Positions 18,998 to 30,308 are shown, counted from the stretch's first letter. The stretch: 64,000 bases of DNA from Pseudomonadota bacterium (GCA_017860615.1 JAGDMU010000011.1:46394-110393); one strand, 5' to 3'. Notes: a model not told the origin generated them from the sequence alone. Translations and numbers: made by a program.

Positions 18998-21445
18998 ATG
19001 CAATATAATCCTTTAGAACTTGAAAAAAAATGGCAGCAAACATGGGATCAAACCAATGCGTTTGAACCTCTTGCTGATATGAGTAAGCAAAAAAAATATA
19101 TTTTAAGTATGTTCCCGTATCCAAGTGGTCGTATTCACATGGGGCATGTGCGCAACTATACTATTGGCGATGCCATAGCGCGTCATCACCGTAAAAATGG
19201 TTTTAATGTCTTACATCCAATTGGTTGGGATAGCTTTGGTATGCCTGCTGAAAATGCAGCCATTAAACATGGTGTTCATCCCAAAAAATGGACGTACGAA
19301 AATATAGACTATATGCGCAAAGAACTTGCTTCTTTAGGGCTTTCTTTTTCTAAAAAAAGAGAGTTTGCTGCGAGTGATGTCCTTTATACCAAACATGAGC
19401 AACGCATTTTTATTGAGATGTTTAACAAAGGGTTGGTGTATCAAAAAAGTGCCACACTCAACTGGTGTAATACCTGCCAAACCGTTTTAGCTAATGAACA
19501 AGTAGAAGAGGGGTGTTGTTGGCGATGTGATAATCCTGTAGAGCAACGTCTCCTTCCAGGTTATTACCTCAAAATTACACAATACGCGCAAGAACTTTTG
19601 GATGATTGTGAGAAACTCCGTGCTGGTTGGCCAAGTCAAGTTTTAACCATGCAAGAAAATTGGATCGGTCGTAGTGAAGGCTTGGAGTTTTCATTTACAT
19701 TAAGTGACGCTTCAAAAGCCAAACTTGGAAATCAATTTGATAATTACAAAGTTTTTACCACACGTCCTGATACGATTTATGGCGTCAGTTATTCTGCCCT
19801 TGCCCCTGAACATGCTATTGTTAAATATTTGATAGAACATAAGCTGTTAAGTGAAGAAAAAATTGCTCAAATTAAAAAAATGCAAAGCGTTGGAGCAAGA
19901 GATCGTGCTCAAGCCCCAAAAGAAGGCGTTAGCTTAGAACTTGATGTCATTCATCCTTTAACAGGCAAAAATGTACCTGTTTGGGTCGCCAACTTTGTCT
20001 TGATCGAGTATGGTGGAGGCGCTGTTATGGCGGTTCCTGCACACGATGAGCGAGATTTTGAATTTGCAACAAAATATGATTTAGCCATTATTCAAAGCAT
20101 TGAAAATGGTACACTCTTTGATGGAAATGCCGCGACCACAGAGTATGGCACACTGGTTAATTCAGGTGAATTTAGCGGGCTTGATTCTAAAAGTGCTCAA
20201 AAAGCGATTATTGCGCATTTCGAAGCAAAAAAAATCGGTACAAAAGTTATTAACTACAAACTTCGCGACTGGGGTATTAGTCGTCAGCGCTATTGGGGTG
20301 CACCTATTCCAATGATCCACTGTCCAAAATGTGGACTTGTGCCTGAAAAAATTGAAAATCTCCCCGTTGCGCTTCCTGATGATGTTGAAATCAAAGGAGA
20401 GGGGAATCCTCTCGATAAACACCCCACATGGAAATTTACAAAATGTCCATGTTGTGGCGAAGATGCCATTCGTGAAACCGATACGATGGATACTTTCTTT
20501 CAATCCAGTTGGTACTTTTTACGTTATACCACGGATCCATCATTGTGGAACGATGCACCTTTTGATAAGGTAAGTGCAAATTACTGGATGAATGTCGATC
20601 AATATATCGGTGGCATTGAACACGCGATTCTTCACCTGCTATATTCACGTTTCTTTACAAAAGTATTGCGTGATTTAGGCTATGTGAGTTGTGATGAGCC
20701 ATTTGCCAATCTTTTAACCCAAGGTATGGTGCTAAAAGATGGCTCTAAAATGAGTAAAAGTAAGGGCAATACGGTTGATCCTGATGCGATTATCAAAACC
20801 TATGGTGCTGATACAGCGCGTCTTTTTATCCTTTTTGCTGCTCCACCGCAAAAAGAGCTTGAGTGGAACGATAGTGCGGTTGAGGGTGCGTTTAGATTTT
20901 TAAAACGTTTTGCTCAAAAAAGTGAAAATGCCGTTGCGTGTACGTCTCTTCCTAGCATGGATCATGCTTCACTCTCTAAAGAGTCTAAGTATGCACGTAA
21001 AAAAGTTTATGAAGCTCTTAAAAAGTCTCATGAAATTTATGAGGGAAGTTATACTTTCAATACACTCATTGCTGCATGTATGGAAGCTTTAAACGCATTA
21101 AGCGACCAAAATGATCAAGCGGTTTGGAGTGAAGGGTATTTTGTACTTCTTAATCTTTTAGAACCGATTGTTCCACATCTGTGTTGGGAGATGAGTCAAG
21201 CACTCTTTGGATGCAAAAATTTAGTACCTCTTTCCATTAAAGAAGAAGTTTTTGTAGAAGAGAGTATGATTTTAGCTGTAACGGTTAATGGTAAAAAACG
21301 CGCTGAAATTGAAGTGGAAACTTCCATCTCCAAAGAAGAAGCTCTGCGTCTAGGCAAAGAAAGTGTAGCTAAATGGCTAGAGGGATGTGAACTTGTCAAA
21401 GAGATTTATGTTCCTAATAAATTGATTAACGTGGTGGTAAAGTAA
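18998..21445 (+). CDS. leuS: Leucyl-tRNA synthetase
   Basis: [20 protein letters not shown] and KMSKSKGN. Confidence 0.98.
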   Translation: MQYNPLELEKKWQQTWDQTNAFEPLADMSKQKKYILSMFPYPSGRIHMGHVRNYTIGDAIARHHRKNGFNVLHPIGWDSFGMPAENAAIKHGVHPKKWTYENIDYMRKELASLGLSFSKKREFAASDVLYTKHEQRIFIEMFNKGLVYQKSATLNWCNTCQTVLANEQVEEGCCWRCDNPVEQRLLPGYYLKITQYAQELLDDCEKLRAGWPSQVLTMQENWIGRSEGLEFSFTLSDASKAKLGNQFDNYKVFTTRPDTIYGVSYSALAPEHAIVKYLIEHKLLSEEKIAQIKKMQSVGARDRAQAPKEGVSLELDVIHPLTGKNVPVWVANFVLIEYGGGAVMAVPAHDERDFEFATKYDLAIIQSIENGTLFDGNAATTEYGTLVNSGEFSGLDSKSAQKAIIAHFEAKKIGTKVINYKLRDWGISRQRYWGAPIPMIHCPKCGLVPEKIENLPVALPDDVEIKGEGNPLDKHPTWKFTKCPCCGEDAIRETDTMDTFFQSSWYFLRYTTDPSLWNDAPFDKVSANYWMNVDQYIGGIEHAILHLLYSRFFTKVLRDLGYVSCDEPFANLLTQGMVLKDGSKMSKSKGNTVDPDAIIKTYGADTARLFILFAAPPQKELEWNDSAVEGAFRFLKRFAQKSENAVACTSLPSMDHASLSKESKYARKKVYEALKKSHEIYEGSYTFNTLIAACMEALNALSDQNDQAVWSEGYFVLLNLLEPIVPHLCWEMSQALFGCKNLVPLSIKEEVFVEESMILAVTVNGKKRAEIEVETSISKEEALRLGKESVAKWLEGCELVKEIYVPNKLINVVVK

Positions 21446-21446
21446 T

Positions 21447-21962
21447 ATGAAACAACTTTTTCTTGGATTTTTAATAGCAGTTTTTATCAGTGGATGTGGG
21501 TATAAACCATCTTCTTATTATGCAAAACAGGCATTAGGAGATAAACTTTATGCTGAAGTAACCATCTCAAGACAAGATCCAAGAAATAGTGTTCTGATTA
21601 AAGATGCTGTCAATGAAGCAATTGTTGGTCGCTTTGGTGGCAAATTAGTAGCAAAAGAGCAGGCAGATAGTGTCTTACATGTCAAAATTCAATCGCTCTC
21701 TTTTTCTCCAACCGTGTATGATACGTATGGTTATGTTATTGCCTATAAAGCAACGGTTGTCTTAGCAATGCAGTACGAAAATGCCACTAAAAAAGTCGAA
21801 AAATTAACGGCAACAGGAGAGTATGACTTCTCTATTGAAGCCAACAGTGTTATCTCTGACACCAATCGCTTTGAAGCTATTCGGTATGCCTCGAGTGATG
21901 CTTTAGATGAGTTTGTCTCTAAGATAGCGATTAAAGGACTACGCAATGGCAACAACAATTAA
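21447..21962 (+). CDS. lptE: LptE-like LPS-assembly lipoprotein
   Basis: Lipobox ISGCGYKPSSYYAKQALGDKLYAEV; follows leuS. Confidence 0.7.
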   Translation: MKQLFLGFLIAVFISGCGYKPSSYYAKQALGDKLYAEVTISRQDPRNSVLIKDAVNEAIVGRFGGKLVAKEQADSVLHVKIQSLSFSPTVYDTYGYVIAYKATVVLAMQYENATKKVEKLTATGEYDFSIEANSVISDTNRFEAIRYASSDALDEFVSKIAIKGLRNGNNN

Positions 21963-23490
21963 TGAGATTATCAGGGATTCACTTGAGCTTATCAAAAGCG
22001 AACACCTCAATTTAACACCTGATAATTATGCTAAAGTCTTTTGTAAGGTAGCTAAACAAAAGGGTGTTATTGTTGAAGATTGTCAAAAAGTAGACAAATA
22101 CACTAAAAAACTTGATCCAAACATTGTCACGGATATGAAGCGTTTTAATATTAGCAATGTTGATGAACTCCTTGCTTTTTTAGTTGCAAAACTCAATCGT
22201 GCCAATGAAGGCGATGCCCTAAAAATGGTCAATACTCTGGCTATTTTAACCAAAAGGGTGCTTCAAGCAATTACGTTACTTCATGATGCTAAAGCCACAA
22301 GCCTTGCAAATGCCTCATTAGAGCGTCTTGATTTTCACCAAAATTTACAGTCTATTGATCTTGTCAAAGAGAAGTGGTTTGATTTTATCTCCAATTACGA
22401 TGACAGTTATCTTAAAAAATTAGATGCATTTGGTCATGTGAGTAAAGATGATCTTGAAGCAATGGTTCGAGATCTGATAAAAGTTTTAAGTAAAGACACC
22501 AGTGCAGAACTCTATAAGAGTATTGTTCCTCTGATTATTGCTTCATTGGTACCTTCCATTGCCTCAGGGATGAATGATGAGTTAGCCGCTATTAGTCATG
22601 AATTGCGCAATTCTCCTGATGCCCTTGGAACGCCTGCCCTTCAGCAAGAGATTAAACAACTTATTTCAAAACGTATAGATTTGGATAAGACAGAAGTGCA
22701 AAAGAAAGTTTCTGCTCTGGATAAAATTCTGGATGAAATCAACAAAAAACTCCTTGAACTCATTCAAAGCAGTAACTTTAGTCATGAACAGGTTAAAGTT
22801 ATTAAAAAAGATTTACAAAATATTAATTTTGAACATGATAGTTTTGAAAATGTACATGTTAAGCTTCTTAATATCGCTTCTTCTTTAGAGAGTGAGACAA
22901 GGTCATTAAGTGAGAAGATGATCAGCAATCAAGAGACCATTACAAAGCTTCAGAATCGTGTTTCAAAACTTGAATCAGCTCTTTTGGTGGCAAAGCAAGA
23001 GGTTAAGGAAGATTATTTGACGCATGTTGCGACCAAACGTGCTCTTGCAAATGAGCTTGGACGTGTTGAAGATGCGTTTATGCGGTATAAAATTGACTAT
23101 ACGCTCTGTTTTATTGACATAGACCACTTTAAAATGGTCAACGATACCTATGGGCATGAAGCGGGCGATGTTATTCTCTCTACCGTTGGAAAAATTTTAC
23201 GTAAATATGTGCGCCAAGTTGATTTTGTGGGACGTTATGGTGGGGAGGAGTTTTTAGTTATTCTTCCAAGTACCGATCTTGCCCATGCGATTCATTTTGC
23301 GGATAAAATTCGTGCCATTGTGGAACAATTTAAATTTCTCTATAAAAACGAACGTATCAATGTGACTGTAAGCTGTGGTGTATCTCAACGCTCCATGCAA
23401 AAATCCAAAGATGAAACACTCAGTGCTGCTGATGGCTTTTTATACAAAGCAAAAGAAGCAGGGCGCAATCAAGTGATGCCAGTGTTGTAA
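21946..23490 (+). CDS. Diguanylate cyclase (GGDEF domain)
   Basis: GGEEF active-site motif (VGRYGGEEFLVILP) with RxxD (RQVD) five residues upstream; helical N-terminal region. Confidence 0.92.
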   Translation: MATTINEIIRDSLELIKSEHLNLTPDNYAKVFCKVAKQKGVIVEDCQKVDKYTKKLDPNIVTDMKRFNISNVDELLAFLVAKLNRANEGDALKMVNTLAILTKRVLQAITLLHDAKATSLANASLERLDFHQNLQSIDLVKEKWFDFISNYDDSYLKKLDAFGHVSKDDLEAMVRDLIKVLSKDTSAELYKSIVPLIIASLVPSIASGMNDELAAISHELRNSPDALGTPALQQEIKQLISKRIDLDKTEVQKKVSALDKILDEINKKLLELIQSSNFSHEQVKVIKKDLQNINFEHDSFENVHVKLLNIASSLESETRSLSEKMISNQETITKLQNRVSKLESALLVAKQEVKEDYLTHVATKRALANELGRVEDAFMRYKIDYTLCFIDIDHFKMVNDTYGHEAGDVILSTVGKILRKYVRQVDFVGRYGGEEFLVILPSTDLAHAIHFADKIRAIVEQFKFLYKNERINVTVSCGVSQRSMQKSKDETLSAADGFLYKAKEAGRNQVMPVL

Positions 23491-24644
23491 TGCAACTGCA
23501 ACCTTTTTTAGCGACTAAACCGCTTTTTTACGATGAAATTGATTATGCACGTATGCCTAAAGCTTATCAGAGTATAGCGTCTTATCTAAAACTTCCAAAA
23601 ATTATACATCTTGTTGGCACTAATGGCAAAGGTACAACAGGACGCTTTTTAGCGCAAATGTTGCGAGCCAATGGTTTGCATGTAGGGCATTACACCTCTC
23701 CCCATATTCTAAAATTCAATGAGCGTATTTGGTTAGATGGTGTAGATGTGAATGATTTAACGTTAGAAGAAGCTCATAAAACATTGATCTCTTGGCTTGA
23801 GCCTTCTATCGCGCTTACTCTCTCGTATTTTGAATATACCACCCTCTTAGCAATGGTTATCTTCTCTCAAAGTTGTGATTATGTTGTTCTTGAAGCAGGG
23901 CTTGGTGGCGAATTTGATGCAACCAATGTGTTTCCAAAATGCCTTTCGATTATTACACCCATTGGATTAGATCATCAAGCGTTTTTAGGTGAAAGCATTG
24001 AAGAAATTGCACAAACAAAAATTAATAGCGCAACGGGTAATATTGTCTTAGCGAAGCAATATGATGTTAAAGTTTATCCTATTGCTCTATATAAAGCCAA
24101 AGTACTTCACAGTAAGCTGTACGGTGTTGAAACATTTTTTGATGAACCAACAAATGAAATTTTACGCGCATATGGTGAGAAACATAATTTACCAGCCTAT
24201 TTACAAGAGAATTTTAAAACAGCATTTTGCGCATTAAAAGTACTTGGATATGATATTGACTTTAAAACCTTTTTACCGAATGTTTTACAAGGACGTTGTC
24301 AAAAACTACTCCCTAATGTCACGATTGATGTAGGTCACAATGTCATGGCTGCAGAGGCATTGGTTGCGAGTTTAGGCAAAAAAAAGGTTATATTGGTCTA
24401 TAATAGTTACAAAGATAAAGATTTTAGAACAATTTTAACGATTTTAAAACAGATTGTTGAAAAGATTTTGGTGATTGAAATTGACAGTCCACGGGCTGCA
24501 AATCAGGCTGATTTGTATGATGCTGCCCATGCATTGGAACTTCCTATCTCTTCTTTTTCAGCTATTCAAAACGACAAAGAGTATTTAGTATTTGGCTCTT
24601 TCTCTGTTGTCGAAGCATTCTTAAAGGGTTTCTGTGAAAAATAA
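23490..24644 (+). CDS. folC: Folylpolyglutamate/dihydrofolate synthase
   Basis: IHLVGTNGKGTTGRFLAQMLRANGLHVGHYTSPH, LEAGLGGEFDATN. Confidence 0.93.
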   Translation: MQLQPFLATKPLFYDEIDYARMPKAYQSIASYLKLPKIIHLVGTNGKGTTGRFLAQMLRANGLHVGHYTSPHILKFNERIWLDGVDVNDLTLEEAHKTLISWLEPSIALTLSYFEYTTLLAMVIFSQSCDYVVLEAGLGGEFDATNVFPKCLSIITPIGLDHQAFLGESIEEIAQTKINSATGNIVLAKQYDVKVYPIALYKAKVLHSKLYGVETFFDEPTNEILRAYGEKHNLPAYLQENFKTAFCALKVLGYDIDFKTFLPNVLQGRCQKLLPNVTIDVGHNVMAAEALVASLGKKKVILVYNSYKDKDFRTILTILKQIVEKILVIEIDSPRAANQADLYDAAHALELPISSFSAIQNDKEYLVFGSFSVVEAFLKGFCEK

Positions 24645-25530
24645 ATTTACCGTCACAATCTCAGATGTGCATGGTTCACGACATTTTTTATTGCATCAAT
24701 TGATTAAAAAGTTTTTGCTCTACTTTACACTGTTTGTCGCCTTATCGATTCTCATTGGTAGTTTTGTGATTTTATTTTTGATGAAAGAGGTTTCTTCTTT
24801 AGAGGCGAAAAAAGAGAGCGCTGTTGCTGAACGAAATGAACTGCTTGTGCAAAATGAAGAGCTTCAAGCAAAGATTTCTGAAAAAGCGCAAGAGTATGAA
24901 AATATTCGTGATAAAATCAGCAATATGGAAGAGATGATGGGTCTTCGTGTCAATGATGATGAAAATATTGACACCAGACTTGAAGAGATTGACGTTACAG
25001 TGATGCAGCAAAAAACCTTTTTTGATAATATCCCTAGTGGCGATGTTATGGCATACAGTGACATCTCTTCTAAATTTGGTTGGAGGGAAAATCCTGTTTT
25101 AAAACGAAAAGAGTTTCATACAGGACTTGATTTAAGGGCACCTATTGGAACGCCTATTTTAGCCCCAGCGGATGGTGTTGTTAAGTTTACTCAGTATAAT
25201 CAAAACAGTGGTTACGGTAATGTTGTTTCCTTAGATCATAACTATGGATTTGAGAGTTATTATGCGCACCTTCAAAATAAAACGGTTGTGAAAGAGGGGC
25301 AATTTGTTAAAAAAGGTGATTTGATCGCTTATTCTGGGAACAGCGGTATGTCGACTGGTCCTCACTTACATTATGAGATAAAGTTTATTGGACGTATACT
25401 TGATCCTGAGCCATTTGTGCATTGGCGAGGATCTAATTTTGTTGAAATTTTTAAAAAGGAGAAGAGAGTCACATGGGAATCTTTAATAAAGCTGATCAAT
25501 GCTCAGTACCCGCTTCCGAAACAACTATAG
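24634..25530 (+). CDS. M23 family metallopeptidase, single N-terminal TM and coiled coil
   Basis: HTGLDLRAPIGTPILAPADGVV, GPHLHYEI; Csd1/Csd2-like neighbourhood. Confidence 0.9.
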   Translation: MKNKFTVTISDVHGSRHFLLHQLIKKFLLYFTLFVALSILIGSFVILFLMKEVSSLEAKKESAVAERNELLVQNEELQAKISEKAQEYENIRDKISNMEEMMGLRVNDDENIDTRLEEIDVTVMQQKTFFDNIPSGDVMAYSDISSKFGWRENPVLKRKEFHTGLDLRAPIGTPILAPADGVVKFTQYNQNSGYGNVVSLDHNYGFESYYAHLQNKTVVKEGQFVKKGDLIAYSGNSGMSTGPHLHYEIKFIGRILDPEPFVHWRGSNFVEIFKKEKRVTWESLIKLINAQYPLPKQL

Positions 25531-25865
25531 TAGCGAGTGGAGCTAAAATTGAGGGCATTTTTAATTGCCAAACACGTTTACATGTCGATGGCGAGATCAT
25601 CGGAAAAGTGCTCTCTGATAGCATTGTCATTATTGGAAAACAAGGAAGAATCAGTGGCGAAATCAATGCGAGTCGTTTGATTATCAATGGTCTTTTTGAA
25701 GGTAATGCAAATTGTGATAATGTTGAAGTCTTAGAGGGTGGCAAATTTTTAGGCAAAGTGATTTCTAAAGAGCTTGTCATTGAAGCCAAAGCCATCTTTG
25801 AAGGCGAGAGCAAAATTAAAATGGAGAGTGTGGAAGCACCTTCGTATGAAGAACAAAGGGATTGA
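25473..25865 (+). CDS. ccmA: Bactofilin (polymer-forming cytoskeletal protein)
   Basis: TIVASGAKIEGIFNCQTRLHVDGEIIGKVLSDSIVIIGKQGRISGEINASRLIINGLFEGNANCDNVEVLEGGKFLGKV. Confidence 0.9.
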   Translation: MGIFNKADQCSVPASETTIVASGAKIEGIFNCQTRLHVDGEIIGKVLSDSIVIIGKQGRISGEINASRLIINGLFEGNANCDNVEVLEGGKFLGKVISKELVIEAKAIFEGESKIKMESVEAPSYEEQRD

Positions 25866-28835
25866 TTGTTACAAGCTGCGTGTTATGAATTTTTTCAGAC
25901 CAAAAATGACCTCCAACTTTTAGGTGTTAAAGGCGAAAAAGAGGCTTTCTTAGCCTCCGAAGTAGCCCTTTACCTTGGTAAAAAAAGCTATGTTTTACCT
26001 GATCTTAGAGCCAACATGGGCGATGATCTGCTCTCCTTTCATGAAGAGATGGTGGATCTTTTACGCGTACTTCATGCGTTTTACCAAGATCCCTCTACCA
26101 AAAAAGTTTTAATTGCTCCTCTTCGCACACTGCTAACACCGCTTCCAAAAGCCGAACTTTTTAGTACGTTTAGCTTAGAATTTGGGATGCGTTTGCATTT
26201 GGAACGCTTTCGCGAGCAGATATTTTACTGGGGTTATCTTGCGGTAGATGTGGTACAAGGTAAGGGCGAAATCTCCATACGCGGTGACATCATCGATATT
26301 TTTCCACCTGATAGTGAAAAAGCCCTCCGTTTAAGTCTTTTTGATGATGAAGTCGAGAGCATTCGTTTCTTTGACTGTGAGAGCCAAAAAAGTGCCAAAG
26401 AGGAGCTGGAAAGCTATACGCTTTTTCCTGCACTTTTTGCGCTGGATGAAGAACGCCATACCCTAATGCAAAAACGCATTGATTCCCTTAAAAGTGATAG
26501 TTTTACCAAAGATGTTCACTCTTTAGGATTGTGGGTTTTAGGTGAGAGTGGGGCTGTTTACACTGAGACGTTTAAAACCTATTTGAGTGTGGATGCGGTT
26601 GAAGAGCTTGAAGAGGTACTTCTTTTTGATGAAACAGGCGCTAAAAGCTTGCAAAATCTTCCTCGCATACCCGAAGCGAAAAGTTACCGCGAAATTGCAC
26701 CATCCAATGTTAAAACGTTTATAGAGTTACACCAAAATAAGAAAATTACACTATTGGCTAAAAATGAAGTTTTGCTGCGCATGGTGGATGTGGACTCTTT
26801 ACATGTAAAATGGGTTCAGAGTGAGCGCATTGTTAACATCATGAACTCCGAAGAGATTATTCTTTCGCTCAATAAACCTTCCACTAAACTCAAACGTAAA
26901 CGTGCCAATATCGTGCTTGATGAGCTTAAAAATGGCGATTATGTGGTGCATGAAAACTACGGCATTGGTATTTTCAAAGGACTGACACAAGCGACTGTTT
27001 TAGGGGCAACCAAAGATTTTGTTCTTATTGAATACTTAGGTGATGACAAGCTTTTATTGCCCGTTGAGAATTTACATGTAATCGATCGCTACATTGGTGA
27101 GAGCGGTGGCTTGGTCAGTGTTGATCGCCTTGGTAAGGGAAGTTTCCAAAAACTCAAAGCGAAAACCAGGGAACGCCTTTTAGAGATAGCGAGTGAAATC
27201 GTCGCCATTGCTGCGAAACGTGAGATGGTCGATGGACTGAGCATTAAGGTGGAAGAGGGCGAGATGGCGCAGTTTGAGGCTGATGCAGGTTTTGCTTATA
27301 CTGAAGATCAAAAACGTGTCATCACTGAAATCTTAACGGATTTTAGTGGCGGCAAAATGATGGACAGACTCTTAAGTGGTGATGTCGGCTTTGGTAAAAC
27401 CGAAGTGGCAATGAATGCCATTTTTGCAACCATACGCAAAGGTTTTCAAGCCCTTCTTATCGCCCCTACAACACTTTTATGTTCCCAACATTTCAAAAGT
27501 CTCTCAGCACGCTTTGCAAAGTACAACATTAAAGTAGCTCAGTTAGATCGTTTTACAACTACAGCGCAGAAGCAGGTAATTTTAAAAGAGCTCAAAAGCG
27601 GTGAGTTGCAGGTGTGCGTGGGAACACATTCGCTTTTTGAAGTGGAACTGTTCAATCCTGCTCTTGTGGTGGTCGATGAAGAGCATAAATTTGGCGTGAA
27701 GCAAAAAGAGAAGCTCAAAAATTTTAGAGAAAACGTGCATATTCTCTCCATGAGTGCCACACCGATTCCTCGAAGTCTTAATATGGCACTCAGTTCCATC
27801 AAGCAATACTCACAACTTCTTACCCCTCCAAACGATAGAGAAGATGTGCGAACGTTTGTGAAAGAGTACGATGCCAAGGTCATTAAAGAGGCGATTATCC
27901 GTGAGATGAGACGAGGAGGACAGGTCTTTTTTGTTCATAACCGCATTGCGACCATTGAAGCCAAACGCAAAGAGTTACTCGGCATGATGCCCAATCTTCG
28001 CATCTTAACACTCCATTCAGAGATCAGTGCAACGGTGACTGAAAAAGAGATGTTGCATTTTGAAGAGAAGGCGTATGATGTGCTTTTGAGCACCTCTATT
28101 ATCGAATCAGGCATTCATATCCCTAACGTTAACACGATTATTATTGACTCCGCTGATCACTTTGGTATGGCAGATCTTCACCAGCTTCGTGGTCGTGTTG
28201 GGCGTTCTCGTCGTCAAGGCTTTTGTTACTTTTTGGTGAAAGATAAAGAAGAACTCTCGGAATCGGCTAAAAAGCGTCTTATTGCCCTTGAGTCAAATTC
28301 TTATCTGGGCAGTGGTTCTATTTTGGCGTACCATGACCTTGAGATCAGAGGTGGTGGTAATTTGGTCGGTGAAGCACAAAGCGGTCATCTCAAAAATATT
28401 GGGTATTCGCTCTACCTCAGAATGCTCGAAGATGCCATCAATGCGCTCTTAGGTAAAACTCCGATTGCTTCACGCGAAGTGGACATCAAACTTTCTATCA
28501 GTGCATTCATTAGCGATACCTACATCACGGAAGATCGCGTACGATTAGAGCTTTACAGACGTCTGAGCAAATGTGGAAGCATTCACGATGTTTTAGAGAT
28601 CGAAGAGGAGATGGTGGATCGCTTTGGGAAACTAGATGTTCCAACGAAACAGTTCCTACAGCTTATTGAGATCAAAATTTTAGCGACAGGGCAGAACATT
28701 ATCCTTATCTCTAATTACGGACAAAATATTACCATCAAATACGAAGATGAGAAAAAAATTACACTACAATCACGCAGTCGTGACGATGACGATGTCATTG
28801 CAACCGTGTTAACACACTTAAGGATCAAAGCGTGA
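25866..28835 (+). CDS. mfd: Transcription-repair coupling factor
   Basis: GDYVVHENYGIGIFKGL, GDVGFGKTEVAMNAIF, DEEHKFGVKQKE; 989 aa; TTG start. Confidence 0.96.
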   Translation: MLQAACYEFFQTKNDLQLLGVKGEKEAFLASEVALYLGKKSYVLPDLRANMGDDLLSFHEEMVDLLRVLHAFYQDPSTKKVLIAPLRTLLTPLPKAELFSTFSLEFGMRLHLERFREQIFYWGYLAVDVVQGKGEISIRGDIIDIFPPDSEKALRLSLFDDEVESIRFFDCESQKSAKEELESYTLFPALFALDEERHTLMQKRIDSLKSDSFTKDVHSLGLWVLGESGAVYTETFKTYLSVDAVEELEEVLLFDETGAKSLQNLPRIPEAKSYREIAPSNVKTFIELHQNKKITLLAKNEVLLRMVDVDSLHVKWVQSERIVNIMNSEEIILSLNKPSTKLKRKRANIVLDELKNGDYVVHENYGIGIFKGLTQATVLGATKDFVLIEYLGDDKLLLPVENLHVIDRYIGESGGLVSVDRLGKGSFQKLKAKTRERLLEIASEIVAIAAKREMVDGLSIKVEEGEMAQFEADAGFAYTEDQKRVITEILTDFSGGKMMDRLLSGDVGFGKTEVAMNAIFATIRKGFQALLIAPTTLLCSQHFKSLSARFAKYNIKVAQLDRFTTTAQKQVILKELKSGELQVCVGTHSLFEVELFNPALVVVDEEHKFGVKQKEKLKNFRENVHILSMSATPIPRSLNMALSSIKQYSQLLTPPNDREDVRTFVKEYDAKVIKEAIIREMRRGGQVFFVHNRIATIEAKRKELLGMMPNLRILTLHSEISATVTEKEMLHFEEKAYDVLLSTSIIESGIHIPNVNTIIIDSADHFGMADLHQLRGRVGRSRRQGFCYFLVKDKEELSESAKKRLIALESNSYLGSGSILAYHDLEIRGGGNLVGEAQSGHLKNIGYSLYLRMLEDAINALLGKTPIASREVDIKLSISAFISDTYITEDRVRLELYRRLSKCGSIHDVLEIEEEMVDRFGKLDVPTKQFLQLIEIKILATGQNIILISNYGQNITIKYEDEKKITLQSRSRDDDDVIATVLTHLRIKA

Positions 28836-29638
28836 GAGTAGGATTTATTGGTGATATCGTAGGAAAGCCTGGGCGCAGTATGCTTGAAATGTACCTGCGA
28901 AAACTACGCAAAGAGTTTGAACTGGACTGTGTTATCGCCAATGGTGAAAATGCCAGTCACGGTTTTGGTTTAGGCTCGCTTCATGCTAAAGAGCTTTTCT
29001 CTTACGGAGCTGATATCCTCACGGGCGGAAATCACTCGTGGGATAAAAAAGAGATTATTCCACTTTTAGATGTGATGCCCATTCTTAGGCCATTAAATTA
29101 TCCAGAAGGTGTACCAGGACGAGGCGTGAGTGTTTTAGAAGTAAAGGATGAGAAGATTGCCATCATCAATGTCATGGGGCACTATGGTATGCCGATGGTT
29201 GAAAATCCTTTCTTGCGCGCTCAAAAAGCTGTTGAAAAACTTCATGCTGAAGGTGTGGAGACAATCATCATTGACTTTCATGCGGAAGTCACTTCTGAGA
29301 AGAGGGCGATGCACATGCTTTTAAAAGGAAAGGTGAGTGCCATTTTAGGTACCCACACGCACGTAGGAACGGACGATCTCCTTATAGAAGAGGGAACATG
29401 CTATGTAACCGATGTTGGGCTTAGCGGGGCACGTGATGGTGTTATAGGCATGGATAAAGATGCCCCACTCAAACGTTTTCTCACTGGACTCCCCGCATCG
29501 CTCGAAATTCCTAAAAAATGCAAGAAAATTTTGCAGATGGTTGTCATGGAAATAGAAGAGGGTAAATGTGTTGAGGCTTTTAAATTGCGGGTATTTGATG
29601 ATCAAGAGCGCTTGATCGCGAGAGCGGTGCATGAATAG
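28832..29638 (+). CDS. YmdB-family metallophosphoesterase
   Basis: MRVGFIGDIVGKPGRSML, GENASHGFG, LTGGNHSWDKKEI, GTHTHVGTDD. Confidence 0.88.
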   Translation: MRVGFIGDIVGKPGRSMLEMYLRKLRKEFELDCVIANGENASHGFGLGSLHAKELFSYGADILTGGNHSWDKKEIIPLLDVMPILRPLNYPEGVPGRGVSVLEVKDEKIAIINVMGHYGMPMVENPFLRAQKAVEKLHAEGVETIIIDFHAEVTSEKRAMHMLLKGKVSAILGTHTHVGTDDLLIEEGTCYVTDVGLSGARDGVIGMDKDAPLKRFLTGLPASLEIPKKCKKILQMVVMEIEEGKCVEAFKLRVFDDQERLIARAVHE

Positions 29639-30293
29639 TTTTGATCTTTTGGTAGCGCTTAAAAACAAAGGGTATCTTAAAACCACGCGTGATCCTTTGT
29701 GGTGGCCACGTTCTGGTTCTTTTTGGGTTCTAGTAGGAGCTATCTTAACTCAGCAAACCAAATGGGAAAAAGTTGAAAAGAGCATAGAAAATTTAGAGTC
29801 TATTGAGATTGATAGTTTAGAAAAACTATCCAGTCTCGATATTGAGCGCCTTTCTAGCGCTATTCAACCTTCTGGCTTTTACAATACCAAAGCAAAAAAC
29901 CTTTCTCTCTTATCCAAAACAATCCTTGAATCATTTGGCTCTTTTGAGGCTTTTTGTGAAAATGTGGATCGTGAATGGTTGTTGTCGCAAAAAGGCATTG
30001 GCGAAGAGAGTGCGGATTCTATACTTTGTTATGCGTGCAAACAAGAAGCTATGGTTGTTGATGCGTATACGGCGCGTTTACTTGCAGGTTTTGGATACAA
30101 TTTTGAATCGTACGGGGCACTTCAAGAGTGGATGGTAGAGGGAATTGTGAGTAACGAAACAAAAGTTAATCAACTCTATGGCAAAGAGATAACACCTAGT
30201 GAACTTTATGCTCGTTTTCATGGAAAGATTGTGGAATTCTGTAAAGAGAATAGTCGTGGGAAAATGGTTCAAGTGGAAAGTTTGGGCCTTTAA
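29631..30293 (+). CDS. HhH-GPD DNA glycosylase, endonuclease III / MagIII-like
   Basis: WWPRSGSFWVLVGAILTQQTKWEKVEKSIENL, LLSQKGIGEESADSILCYACKQEAMVVDAYTARLL. Confidence 0.85.
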   Translation: MNSFDLLVALKNKGYLKTTRDPLWWPRSGSFWVLVGAILTQQTKWEKVEKSIENLESIEIDSLEKLSSLDIERLSSAIQPSGFYNTKAKNLSLLSKTILESFGSFEAFCENVDREWLLSQKGIGEESADSILCYACKQEAMVVDAYTARLLAGFGYNFESYGALQEWMVEGIVSNETKVNQLYGKEITPSELYARFHGKIVEFCKENSRGKMVQVESLGL

Positions 30294-30300
30294 GCCCAAA
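30281..30300 (+). terminator. Terminator-like hairpin at end of glycosylase gene
   Basis: TTTGGGC-CTTTAA-GCCCAAA followed shortly by TTTTTT. Confidence 0.6.
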
Positions 30301-30308
30301 CAGATTTT

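Noticed and set aside
27539-27883. Minus-strand 114 aa ORF inside mfd
   Set aside because: Antisense shadow of a clear mfd coding sequence with no independent start signal or motif.
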